Shown: piece after piece, positions 1-6,795 of the stretch
Layout of the letters: each line of letters starts with the position of its first letter
How positions within the stretch are numbered: the first letter of the stretch is position 1
NCBI GenBank assembly: GCA_937138955.1
Contig: CAKZPJ010000179.1
Coordinates: 1-7,470, forward strand
Direction of reading: 5' to 3'
Length of the DNA: 7,470 nt
From: an uncultured Flammeovirgaceae bacterium
Lineage (GTDB): Bacteria > Bacteroidota > Bacteroidia > Cytophagales > Cyclobacteriaceae
The notes under the pieces: generated by a model
Database searches by the model: none
What the model was told of the DNA's origin: nothing
What the model saw: only the letters and a program-made list of their open reading frames with translations
Position numbers and translations under genes: made by a program

Positions 1-567
1 GGTGCTGTATACTGGAATAGTCAGATTTGCGAAAATTTGCTCTTCTAACAAATTGCTCACCGGGGCACCGCCAATAATAATCGCTTTCATACGATTCAGT
101 TGTTTAGATGTCTCCTCTTCCAGCAGCGTTTGCATTTGCAGAGGTACAAAGGCCGCGAACGTTGGCATAAAAGGTAAGTACGGCAAAGGATTGGACGTAG
201 GCCGTGTAATAACCAAATCCATGTTTCCCAATAGACTCCGCACCACCATCATTTTACCGCCAATGTACTCCGCTGATAAGCACAGTAAAGAAGAATCATG
301 TTGATTCAAACCTAATGCTTCAATGGTCATTTGAGCGCTGGCAGTCATTTGTTCCCGATGAACGCTGATTGTTTTAGGTGAACCGGTAGAACCTGACGTA
401 AGCTGCTCAAACTGTGAATTACCCCGTAACCACTGCCAAGCGAATTTCAACGCATCAACTAACTTATCGTCAACTTCATTGATGTAGGGAATATTTTCAG
501 CATGATTTATTTTAGAAAGTTCTTCAGCGGTAATCTGATGCTGATTTTCTAGATAAATAACACTCAT
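1..567 (-). CDS. menE: MenE-like o-succinylbenzoate-CoA ligase (AMP-binding enzyme), N-terminal 189 aa, cut by window edge
   Basis: This is an ANL-superfamily adenylate-forming enzyme whose likely role is to activate o-succinylbenzoate with ATP and CoA in menaquinone synthesis, in the cytoplasm. The 189 visible codons are open from the ATG at 567 to the window edge. The ATP P-loop signature TSGSTGSPK is at residues 57-65, followed by a YIGGKMMVVRSLL segment (about 100-113) and IIIGGAP at 163-169. The visible part ends in VYST, just where the family's YGMTET-type motif should begin. Only about 56 residues precede the P-loop, against well over 100 in most ANL enzymes; short MenE-like ligases of this form are common in Bacteroidota. 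The ATG overlaps the nuoL stop by one base, indicating one transcript. The AMP-binding assignment is very safe; the MenE identity rests on the short form and motif style, and another acyl-CoA ligase is possible because the C-terminal domain is not in view. Confidence 0.85.
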   Translation of the reverse strand, partial: MSVIYLENQHQITAEELSKINHAENIPYINEVDDKLVDALKFAWQWLRGNSQFEQLTSGSTGSPKTISVHREQMTASAQMTIEALGLNQHDSSLLCLSAEYIGGKMMVVRSLLGNMDLVITRPTSNPLPYLPFMPTFAAFVPLQMQTLLEEETSKQLNRMKAIIIGGAPVSNLLEEQIFANLTIPVYST

Positions 568-569
568 CA
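565..569 (-). promoter_or_regulatory. TGATG stop/start overlap joining nuoL and menE
   Basis: On the minus strand the nuoL stop TGA (569-567) and the menE start ATG (567-565) share the A at 567. Such overlaps usually mean co-transcription and often translational re-initiation, so menE output should follow nuoL translation. No separate promoter or ribosome binding site for menE is needed, and none is evident in the end of nuoL. Confidence 0.8.
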
Positions 570-2759
570 GAATTGCGTTATCCAGTACATTAGCATAATA
601 AATAGCAGCAAACTAGCTACCAAATAGGTTTGTATGCGCCCGGTTTGTACTGAACGAACTAAATTGCCCAGTCTTTGAATTCCTGAAGCACTAGCCTGAA
701 CCAAACCATCTACCAGCGCTCGATCTAACCAAGCAATAATGTGGGCAACTATTACTCCTGTCGTAGCAAAAATATGAAGCAATCCATCAATAACCCGACG
801 ATCTATCCAATGCCCGACCTGTCCCACTAGCAGTGTCGGGCGGATAAGTACTTTTTGATAAAGTCGGTCTAAGTACCAACTTTGAGCTAAGAAACCTACT
901 AACCAGTTTCTGGAATCAGGCTGCTGATGGTACAATTGATGCCAGGCTCGTTGCGGACGGTATAAACCATAAGCTATCAACAGCCCTATTAAACTAACTC
1001 CTAAGGCTACTAATGTTGTTATCTGATGCCAATTGGGATAGTTAGCTGCTATCTGCAGATAATCCAGGGTATCACCCGGTACTGCGGGTAGTTTGGCAAC
1101 TATGTTTTGGATCAGCCAGCTTTCATCAGCTAAGAATGGGTTGGTCGAATAAACGATTCCTAGCGAAAGTATCGCTAAGAAGATAAGTGGCACCCGCATG
1201 ACCCATGAAGCTTGCCATTTTATCGATATTGTCGAATGCCCTTTGGCACGTAGCTTACCGAAGAATACTAATAAAATTTGCCGCCCCATATACAATGCTG
1301 TGAGCAATGTCGTAGCAAAAGCAAGTGTTGGCAAAATCCAGTGCCAACTAACCTTGTTTGGGCTTTGGTAAGCCGCCCAGGTTAATGCCCCGTTTAGTAG
1401 AGCATCCTTCGATAGAAACCCTGAAAAGAAAGGAATGCCTACCAAAGCTGCCGCGGTTATAATGTACACTGTAAAAACAACGGGCATACGAGTACGAAGA
1501 CCACCCATCCAACGCATATCCTGAGCGTTAAAATGGGCGGCCTGCGAAGTCTTTTCTTGGAGGTGAGTCATGCTGTGAATAATGGCTCCGGTCGATAGAA
1601 ACAATCCGGCTTTAAAACTAGCATGAGTAACCAAATGAAAAAATGCAGCCTGATAAGCTCCGGTTCCAACTCCCAACATCATGTAACCTAACTGAGATAC
1701 CGTGGAGTAAGCCAACACTTTCTTAATGTCGTGCTGCATCAGTGCTGAAATAGCGGCAATGAGCGCGGTGCTACCGCCAATAATTGCAATCGTAGTTAAC
1801 GTAGTTGTATCCAGCAAAACAAATACTCGCAACAGAAGATAAACTCCGGCAGCTACCATGGTAGCGGCGTGTAGTAGTGCTGAAACCGGAGTGGGGCCTT
1901 CCATGGCATCGGGCAGCCAGGTGAACAGGGGAAATTGCGCTGACTTTCCGATAGCACCCAACATCAAGCCTAGCCCCGCTACGGTGAGCCAGCCGACGGG
2001 AGCGGCATTCTCAATTAATAAGTTATTTACCCGAAAATAACTGAGCCAGACTCCTTCATCCGTAAAAACTGATTGCTGCATCAGTTGCTCCAGAATCTGT
2101 AAGTCTAGTGTTCCAAACTGTGACCACAGTACCAGCAAACTTATAATAAATCCCACATCGCCCACCCGATTCATCAGAAAGGCTTTGGTACTTGCTTGAA
2201 TAGCCGCCGGGCGACGGTGCCAAAAACCGATAAGTGCGTAAGAAGATACTCCTACTAATTCCCAGAAGAAAAAGATTAGTAACAGATTATCCATTACCAC
2301 AATGCCTAGCATGGAGAAAGTAAACAAACCTAGTAGAGCAAAGTAGCGAGCGTATTTATCGTCGTGCTCCATGTAGCGAATGGAGAATACGTGGACAAGC
2401 CAGGAAATCAGCGTGACGACGACCAGCATCAGGGCAGCTACTCGGTTAACATGAATACCTACCGTAAACGGATAAGAGAAAGCTGCTACCGGAATCTCAA
2501 ACCAAACAGTGCGACTGTGCAGCGGCTCCCCCCACCAAACCAATTGGAAGATGAAACCCACCGCCAGCATTGATCCTAGCATAAAGCCTGAAGCAACCCA
2601 ACCCAGCAATTCGCCCTTTTTTCCTGACAAAAAAATAAGCCAGATAAAATTGAGCAAAGGAATAGCCAGCACCAACAGAGCTAGTAAAGTGCCGTTGCTT
2701 AGCGGTATTGGTTGGTATAAAGCGGTGTAATCCAAAGGTGGTTGGTTTGCTAACACCAA
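567..2759 (-). CDS. nuoL: NADH-quinone oxidoreductase subunit L (complex I antiporter-like membrane subunit)
   Basis: NuoL is the distal proton-pumping membrane subunit of complex I. The 730-aa protein has many hydrophobic segments. Residues matching the known proton path are present: E167 in FFFWELVGVSSY, K272 in GKSAQFPLFTWLPDAM, H297 in SALLHAATM, K346 in HDIKKVLAYSTVSQLGYM, and K451 in FSGFLSKDALL. The C-terminus keeps the long lateral-helix region (about 600-700), the QTGRIQTYL motif (705-713) and a last membrane helix, which separates it from shorter NuoL-like proteins such as DabB/MpsA and from NuoM/NuoN. The start is uncertain: the frame opens at a stop at 2790-2792 and has no ATG before residue 60, so TTG at 2759 or the adjoining GTG at 2756 is likely, which keeps the first helix (about 23-45). 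A terminator lies 18 bp upstream and no nuoK precedes it. Downstream it overlaps menE by one base. Confidence 0.95.
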   Translation of the reverse strand: MVLANQPPLDYTALYQPIPLSNGTLLALLVLAIPLLNFIWLIFLSGKKGELLGWVASGFMLGSMLAVGFIFQLVWWGEPLHSRTVWFEIPVAAFSYPFTVGIHVNRVAALMLVVVTLISWLVHVFSIRYMEHDDKYARYFALLGLFTFSMLGIVVMDNLLLIFFFWELVGVSSYALIGFWHRRPAAIQASTKAFLMNRVGDVGFIISLLVLWSQFGTLDLQILEQLMQQSVFTDEGVWLSYFRVNNLLIENAAPVGWLTVAGLGLMLGAIGKSAQFPLFTWLPDAMEGPTPVSALLHAATMVAAGVYLLLRVFVLLDTTTLTTIAIIGGSTALIAAISALMQHDIKKVLAYSTVSQLGYMMLGVGTGAYQAAFFHLVTHASFKAGLFLSTGAIIHSMTHLQEKTSQAAHFNAQDMRWMGGLRTRMPVVFTVYIITAAALVGIPFFSGFLSKDALLNGALTWAAYQSPNKVSWHWILPTLAFATTLLTALYMGRQILLVFFGKLRAKGHSTISIKWQASWVMRVPLIFLAILSLGIVYSTNPFLADESWLIQNIVAKLPAVPGDTLDYLQIAANYPNWHQITTLVALGVSLIGLLIAYGLYRPQRAWHQLYHQQPDSRNWLVGFLAQSWYLDRLYQKVLIRPTLLVGQVGHWIDRRVIDGLLHIFATTGVIVAHIIAWLDRALVDGLVQASASGIQRLGNLVRSVQTGRIQTYLVASLLLFIMLMYWITQF

Positions 2760-2777
2760 AACTACGGGCGTAAAACC

Positions 2778-2814
2778 AAAAAAAAAACCCTAAACGCAAT
2801 TGCTTCTAGGGTTT
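2778..2814 (-). terminator. Rho-independent terminator after the aminotransferase gene
   Basis: Reading the minus strand, the arm AAACCCTA (2814-2807) pairs with TAGGGTTT (2792-2785). The stem continues inward through AA/TT and GC/GC pairs, with one bulged base on each side, to an AATT tip; GCAATTGC at 2796-2803 forms the top. The second arm runs into ten consecutive T residues (2787-2778). It lies about 40 bp past the aminotransferase stop, so it fits that gene. Its U-tract ends 18 bp before the proposed nuoL start, so it may also limit read-through into nuoL. The opposite strand has no T-run after the hairpin, so it is probably one-directional. Confidence 0.85.
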
Positions 2815-2818
2815 CTAA

Positions 2819-2836
2819 ATCAGTAGGTAGACTGAT
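2819..2836. repeat. Short inverted repeat upstream of the terminator
   Basis: ATCAGT (2819-2824) and ACTGAT (2831-2836) are perfect reverse complements around a 6-nt spacer. In the aminotransferase transcript this would be a small hairpin in the 3' untranslated region, only 4 bp before the terminator stem. It is short enough to be chance, but the two stems in tandem could stabilise the 3' end. Confidence 0.4.
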
Positions 2837-2853
2837 ATGAAGAAATATATTCT

Positions 2854-4053
2854 TTAGGTTAGCTCATTAAAGGCTTCGGCAAAGTATTCCATATCTTGCA
2901 TAGTGCCAATACTTACCCGGCACCACTCCTTATCATCAAAGCTCCACGACCGTACACTTACGCCTCGTTTCAGCATGTCTTGCCGAAATTGTTCACTATT
3001 AGTCCGCAGCGGAAACAATACGAAATTCGTAGTAGAAGGAATATGCTCGTAACCCGCATCGGCAAGTGTTTTCAATAGAAAATCTCTTGATTTTTGGTTC
3101 ATTTCCCGGGCGTAGGTGTGATATTCAGTATCCTGAAAAGAAGCAATAGCCGCCGCTGCCGACGGGCTGGAAATGTTTCCGGCACTGTTGCTGTACAAAC
3201 TCATTTCGGCAATTACCTCGGGTTGAGCTAAGGTGTAGCCAATGCGCAATCCAGCAAAAGCGTGCAGTTTAGAAAAAGTGCGAGCGATGATTACGTTGTA
3301 CCCATCAGCCACCAAATCAGCCATAGAGTATTTTTTTGGATCGGGGGTATAATCAATGTACGCTTCGTCAACAAACACTGGTTTCTTCTTAGATACCTCC
3401 TTGCAAAAAGCCCGTAGTTCATCGGGGTCGCAAACTGTAGCAGTTGGGTTATTCGGATTGCAGATATACACCAGACTGTGGTCGTTGGACACTGAATCCG
3501 CTAATTGATCGAGATCGTGTACATAATCTTTCGTCAAAGGCACCGTATCCCATTCCGCTCCCAGTGCTTGAGATCGGCGAATGAGCGACATATAGGTCGG
3601 ATCAGCTGATAAGATTTTTCCTCCTTTTTGCCCGTAAGCCAGTGAAGCTGCTAATAGCAATTCGGTAGAACCCGCTCCTAGCATTACCTGGGTAGGTCGT
3701 TTTCCCCAGCGGGTTTCTTCCACCTCGGTTAGCTCAAAGTGCTCTGCCAGTAGTTCAGCAAACATCGTTTTACTCTCTCGTCCGTAGCGGAAGCTGGTAT
3801 CAATCTCACCCATCAAAGCTTCTTTGGCTTTCTTGCTAGGCCCAAACGGATTTTCATTGGATGAAATACGAGCCTTTAACTTAGGCATCTTCGCTAACAA
3901 AGCAGCTTCATCATCATAAGGAGCATACAAGCGGGCAGCTACTTGGTTGGAGGCCTGAGCGAAGTTAGTCGGTAAAGTGCTACTTAACCCTAACCCTCCA
4001 GCAAAGAGAGCACTAGATTTTAACCAACTTCGGCGGTTCATTGCGGTTTGCAT
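2854..4053 (-). CDS. Tat-exported PLP-dependent aminotransferase, HisC-like (class I/II fold)
   Basis: The 399-aa protein has a fold-type I aminotransferase domain closest in style to histidinol-phosphate aminotransferase. Visible motifs are SSNENPFGPS (64-73), GAGSTELL (127-134), the PLP-contacting ICNPNNPT (197-204), VDEAYIDY (228-235), the Schiff-base lysine K262 in ARTFSKLHAFAGLRIGY, and R379 in CRVSIGT, which should bind the substrate carboxylate. The N-terminus carries a twin-arginine signal: NRRSWLKSS (6-14), a hydrophobic stretch ALFAGGLGL, then AQA (32-34) as a probable cleavage site. The mature enzyme should therefore act in the periplasm after folding with PLP in the cytoplasm. The start is ATG at 4053; the internal ATG at 4041 (M5) would give an equally good Tat signal. 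No other his genes are near, so histidine synthesis is unlikely. The substrate is unknown. It probably forms its own unit: 119 bp after the GNAT gene and followed by a terminator. Confidence 0.92.
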   Translation of the reverse strand: MQTAMNRRSWLKSSALFAGGLGLSSTLPTNFAQASNQVAARLYAPYDDEAALLAKMPKLKARISSNENPFGPSKKAKEALMGEIDTSFRYGRESKTMFAELLAEHFELTEVEETRWGKRPTQVMLGAGSTELLLAASLAYGQKGGKILSADPTYMSLIRRSQALGAEWDTVPLTKDYVHDLDQLADSVSNDHSLVYICNPNNPTATVCDPDELRAFCKEVSKKKPVFVDEAYIDYTPDPKKYSMADLVADGYNVIIARTFSKLHAFAGLRIGYTLAQPEVIAEMSLYSNSAGNISSPSAAAAIASFQDTEYHTYAREMNQKSRDFLLKTLADAGYEHIPSTTNFVLFPLRTNSEQFRQDMLKRGVSVRSWSFDDKEWCRVSIGTMQDMEYFAEAFNELT

Positions 4054-4100
4054 AGTAATAGTGATTAGATTTCCTTAAAGAAGAATCATCGATACAATCG

Positions 4101-4132
4101 TAAAGGTATGATAGTTTTAGTATGCAAAACAA
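4101..4132 (-). promoter_or_regulatory. Possible Bacteroidota-type promoter for the aminotransferase gene
   Basis: On the minus strand TTG (4132-4130), 21 bp, then TACCTTTA (4108-4101) approaches the phylum consensus TTG...TAnnTTTG, with one mismatch at the last base of the -7 box. It lies about 47 bp before the ATG at 4053. The region is AT-rich, so chance matches are likely. Confidence 0.4.
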
Positions 4133-4138
4133 GTTTAT

Positions 4139-4157
4139 TTCAAAATAAAATTTTGAA
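4139..4157. repeat. AT-rich inverted repeat between the GNAT and aminotransferase genes
   Basis: TTCAAAAT (4139-4146) and ATTTTGAA (4150-4157) form a perfect 8-bp inverted repeat around AAA. It sits 15 bp past the GNAT stop and just upstream of the possible promoter of the next gene. There are only two G-C pairs and no T-run on either side, so it is a poor terminator. It could be a weak hairpin or a regulator-binding palindrome. Confidence 0.4.
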
Positions 4158-4172
4158 TTCTATACGAAACAC

Positions 4173-4670
4173 CTATAGTTTATTATCAGTAAGGTCTAAT
4201 TTGAGATAGATTACCCCAGGCGGAGAGTTGCCGTGATAAGATGAGATTTCCTGGAAACCCAAAGCATAATACAGTTTTCTCGCCGACTTCATCTGTTCTA
4301 GCGTATCTAGCACCATTTCGGTGTAGTCCAATTCTTTGGCTTTCTGAATAATTTGTATCGCTAGGGCTTTTCCAATTCCTTTTCCCTGAAAATCAGCTGG
4401 AACATAGAGCCGCTTCATTTCACCCACCAATTCACTAAATTGTCGTACTCCCACGCAGCCGGCAACTGTATTTCCCACCCAGGCCAATAATAGTTTTCCT
4501 CTTTGTCCGCCGTACATCTGCGGGAGAGAAGCCAACTCTTGCTCAAAATTCTGATAGCATAAATCCACCTTCAACCAATCGGCATATTCGCGAAACAGAC
4601 GAGCAGCTTGCCGAAAATCGTCTTCGGTTTGGGCAACTCGTATTTCGTAGTCAGCGTATAATTCTGGCAT
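4173..4670 (-). CDS. GNAT-family N-acetyltransferase
   Basis: The 165-aa cytosolic protein is a single GNAT domain that would transfer an acetyl group from acetyl-CoA to an amine. The acetyl-CoA pyrophosphate loop is clear: EMKRLYV (84-90) on strand beta-4, then FQGKGIGKAL (94-103), matching Q/R-x-x-G-x-G/A at residues 95-100. The later MVLDTLEQMKSARKLYYALGF (119-139) and ISSYHGNSPPGVIYLKLDL (142-160) match a well-populated bacterial GNAT subgroup in which the acceptor is generally not known. The length is normal and both ends look intact. The ATG at 4670 is placed shortly downstream of a strong promoter match, leaving a leader of about 15-20 nt. It is divergent from the asparagine synthetase gene across a 78-bp spacer. 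Nothing nearby reveals the substrate. Confidence 0.93.
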   Translation of the reverse strand: MPELYADYEIRVAQTEDDFRQAARLFREYADWLKVDLCYQNFEQELASLPQMYGGQRGKLLLAWVGNTVAGCVGVRQFSELVGEMKRLYVPADFQGKGIGKALAIQIIQKAKELDYTEMVLDTLEQMKSARKLYYALGFQEISSYHGNSPPGVIYLKLDLTDNKL

Positions 4671-4722
4671 AGTTCAAGTCTTTATTATCACCAAAAGTAG
4701 CGCAACTTAAGGGATAGTTCAA
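4669..4722. repeat. Pair of 9-bp direct repeats (ATAGTTCAA) in the divergent spacer
   Basis: ATAGTTCAA occurs at 4669-4677 and again at 4714-4722, 45 bp apart. Read on the minus strand as TTGAACTAT, one copy supplies the -33 TTG of the GNAT promoter and the other runs into the GNAT start codon. This could be a binding site pair for a regulator, or coincidence given the short length. Confidence 0.3.
4692..4722 (-). promoter_or_regulatory. Bacteroidota-consensus promoter for the GNAT gene
   Basis: On the minus strand TTG (4722-4720), a 20-bp spacer and TACTTTTG (4699-4692) match the TTG...TAnnTTTG pattern used by the primary sigma factor of Bacteroidota, with every fixed base present. Transcription would start near 4685, about 15-20 nt before the GNAT ATG. 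I see no equally good promoter for asnB on the other strand of this spacer. Confidence 0.7.
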
Positions 4723-4748
4723 TGCATTTCGTAAGCTTGTAATCAACT

Positions 4749-6626
4749 ATGTGTGGTATCCACCTTATCATTGCCAAAAAAAATACTTTTCATGACATTC
4801 GAACCGCCCTGCACCGAATGATGGAAGTCGGTGCCTATCGGGGACCAGATGCTTCCCAGACTTTACACTGGGCGGGCCGCCAGCAACAGGTATTTCTAGG
4901 CAGCCAGCGACTAAAGATTACTGATTTGGACGACCGAGCCAATCAGCCGATAGTTTCAGCCGATGAACGCTACGCTTTATTGTACAATGGCGCACTGTAC
5001 AACTATCCTGAACTTCGAAATCAACTCTTGAACCGAGGAGAAACGTTTGCTACCCAGTCTGATACGGAAGTAGTGCTTAAAATACTAATTTGGCAGGGTG
5101 AGGCGGCTTTTACTCAATTAGAAGGAATGTTTGCGCTGGCTTTCTACGACCGACAGGAAGAAAAGCTACTACTCGCTCGCGATCCGTTCGGTATTAAGCC
5201 TTTGTATTATGCCGAGAATGAACAGTTCTTCATAGTTTCTTCTTCCTCCCGAAGCATCGTCGCTTCCAGTCTAATATCCACTCAGTTGGATGTCGCGCAA
5301 ATTGACCATTATTTTTGCTTTCGCTACCCGAAAAAAGGCCACACATTATACCAAGGAATTCACGCTTTACCAGAAGGTACCTGTCTAACTCATACTCCCC
5401 TGTCAACCAGTCAACATCATACTTTTACTACGACTTATGAAGAAGTAAATGATATAATACCTGACGAAGCAGAAGTACAGAAAAGTGTAGAAGATTTACT
5501 AAAGGATGCGGTACTGCGCCACTTAGCAGCCGATGTACCTAGCGGATTATTTTTAAGTGGGGGAGTAGATTCAACGCTGCTGCTAGCACTGATGAAGGAA
5601 GTGGGAGTCCCGCCGATTCCTACGTTCTCCATCGTAAATGATGCTCAGGAAAGAAACTTTGGTACGGAAGATTATCGCTACGCTCAGCAAGCAGCGCAGC
5701 AGTTTGGTAGTTACCACCGAGAGGTACCTCTTACCTTATCGTTGTTTGAGGAAAATTTTGAGACATTTGTTCAGCAATCTGATCAGCCCATTGGAGACAG
5801 CGGAGCTATGATGACGTACTTACTCTCCCAGGAAGCTCAACAGCACGTAAAAGTAGTGCTTTCCGGAGCGGGAGCCGATGAGTTGTTTGGGGGTTACAAC
5901 CGTCACCAGGCGTATTACTGCTATCTAAGGTATTATTCGCTATTTAAGTGGTTAACTAAACCAAGCAAAAATATAGCGGCGGCATTGCCTACGGGCTTCA
6001 ACCACCCGCTACGTAAATCATTTCGTCTATTAAAGAAATTTACTCAGTCACTGTCGGACGATCCCCGAACTACTTTTCTACAGTTTGTGACTTTATCTGA
6101 ATTGAAAGATTGCTCTTCCGCAACACGAAAAGGGAAATCTTTCTCTGAAAAGGACTTTGTGAAAAACCACTTATCTTTTGCCCTTCAGCACGATCAGCAA
6201 AATTACCTGATAGAAGATGTGCTTCAGATGAGCGATACCAGCAGTATGGCACATAGTTTGGAATTACGAGTACCCTACTTAGATGCGCCCCTGGTTCGCT
6301 ACGTTCAATCACTCCCAGCAGTGTTTCGACTTAAGCGTGGGCGAAAGTGGATTCTACGCAATTTATTAGACCAGTATGGTGGACAGCCATTCACTCGCCG
6401 GACGAAAGAAGGATTCGGACTTCCGTTTGGTCATTGGTTGAAAGAAGATAAATCAACAGTTATTCGCCGGTATTTGGAAGATGACTATTTACCCGTCTAC
6501 GAATTTATTTCTTCTGACCAAGTAAGCCAGTTGCTTACATTGCACCGAAAAGGACAGCAAGATTATAGTGCAGAGTTGTGGACCGTAATGCTTTTATCGG
6601 CCTGGTTGAGTAACCAAGATTTTTAG
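4749..6626 (+). CDS. asnB: Asparagine synthetase, glutamine-hydrolysing
   Basis: This 625-aa enzyme makes asparagine from aspartate, ATP and glutamine in the cytoplasm. The N-terminal class II glutaminase domain starts with MCGI, so C2 becomes the nucleophile once Met is removed; this fixes the start. Glutamine-binding motifs follow: AYRGPD (29-34), SQRLKITD (52-59), LYNGALYNY (78-86) and SDTEVVL (104-110). RDPFGIKPLYY (144-154) is also typical. The synthetase domain has the PP-loop SGGVDS (270-275), the motif SGAGADELFGGY (372-383), and SMAHSLELRVPYLD (499-512). All key residues appear intact. The length fits the roughly 610-650-aa AsnB/AsnO type common in polysaccharide loci, where such enzymes may amidate a sugar acid or a precursor instead of free aspartate. 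A glycosyltransferase follows on the same strand after 169 bp. No clear terminator follows the gene, so read-through is possible. Confidence 0.95.
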   Translation: MCGIHLIIAKKNTFHDIRTALHRMMEVGAYRGPDASQTLHWAGRQQQVFLGSQRLKITDLDDRANQPIVSADERYALLYNGALYNYPELRNQLLNRGETFATQSDTEVVLKILIWQGEAAFTQLEGMFALAFYDRQEEKLLLARDPFGIKPLYYAENEQFFIVSSSSRSIVASSLISTQLDVAQIDHYFCFRYPKKGHTLYQGIHALPEGTCLTHTPLSTSQHHTFTTTYEEVNDIIPDEAEVQKSVEDLLKDAVLRHLAADVPSGLFLSGGVDSTLLLALMKEVGVPPIPTFSIVNDAQERNFGTEDYRYAQQAAQQFGSYHREVPLTLSLFEENFETFVQQSDQPIGDSGAMMTYLLSQEAQQHVKVVLSGAGADELFGGYNRHQAYYCYLRYYSLFKWLTKPSKNIAAALPTGFNHPLRKSFRLLKKFTQSLSDDPRTTFLQFVTLSELKDCSSATRKGKSFSEKDFVKNHLSFALQHDQQNYLIEDVLQMSDTSSMAHSLELRVPYLDAPLVRYVQSLPAVFRLKRGRKWILRNLLDQYGGQPFTRRTKEGFGLPFGHWLKEDKSTVIRRYLEDDYLPVYEFISSDQVSQLLTLHRKGQQDYSAELWTVMLLSAWLSNQDF

Positions 6627-6795
6627 AAAAATTTCTTGAAAGGTTTATTCAACAAAGAAGATTATCCTCCGTTAATTAAATGCTTATGTAGTGCAGCGAT
6701 AAAAACTTACCTGTTTGATGTAGCAACAGCAAAGCTTCATTAGGCAACTAATAGAAATCCTTGTATTTTACATTTTTATTTTTTCCTTCCAGTAC

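Noticed and set aside
2..304. Plus-strand open frame of 100 codons at the left edge
   Set aside because: It lies opposite the MenE-like ligase, whose minus-strand frame carries the AMP-binding signature and continuous family-like sequence. The plus-strand translation has no recognisable features.
567..2759. NuoL-like DabB/MpsA subunit of an inorganic-carbon transporter
   Set aside because: The protein keeps the long C-terminal lateral helix region and QTGRIQTYL end of true NuoL, and no DabA (DUF2309) gene is adjacent.
2497..2799. Minus-strand frame of 100 codons overlapping the start of nuoL, possibly a frameshifted nuoL N-terminus across the ten-base A run
   Set aside because: It starts from TTG inside the terminator hairpin and its residues are low-complexity from the T-run; the nuoL frame already supplies a first membrane helix, so no frameshift is needed.
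2854..4053. Aminotransferase as hisC of a histidine operon
   Set aside because: No other his gene is present, and the Tat signal argues against a cytosolic biosynthetic role.
4732..4739. TAAGCTTG on the plus strand as a -7 box for asnB
   Set aside because: It has one mismatch to TAnnTTTG, lacks a TTG at the right distance upstream, and lies only 9 bp before the ATG, leaving almost no leader.
6627..6795. Terminator or small gene between asnB and the glycosyltransferase
   Set aside because: Only short AT-rich partial stems are present with no G-C-rich hairpin plus T-run, and open frames there are a few codons long.
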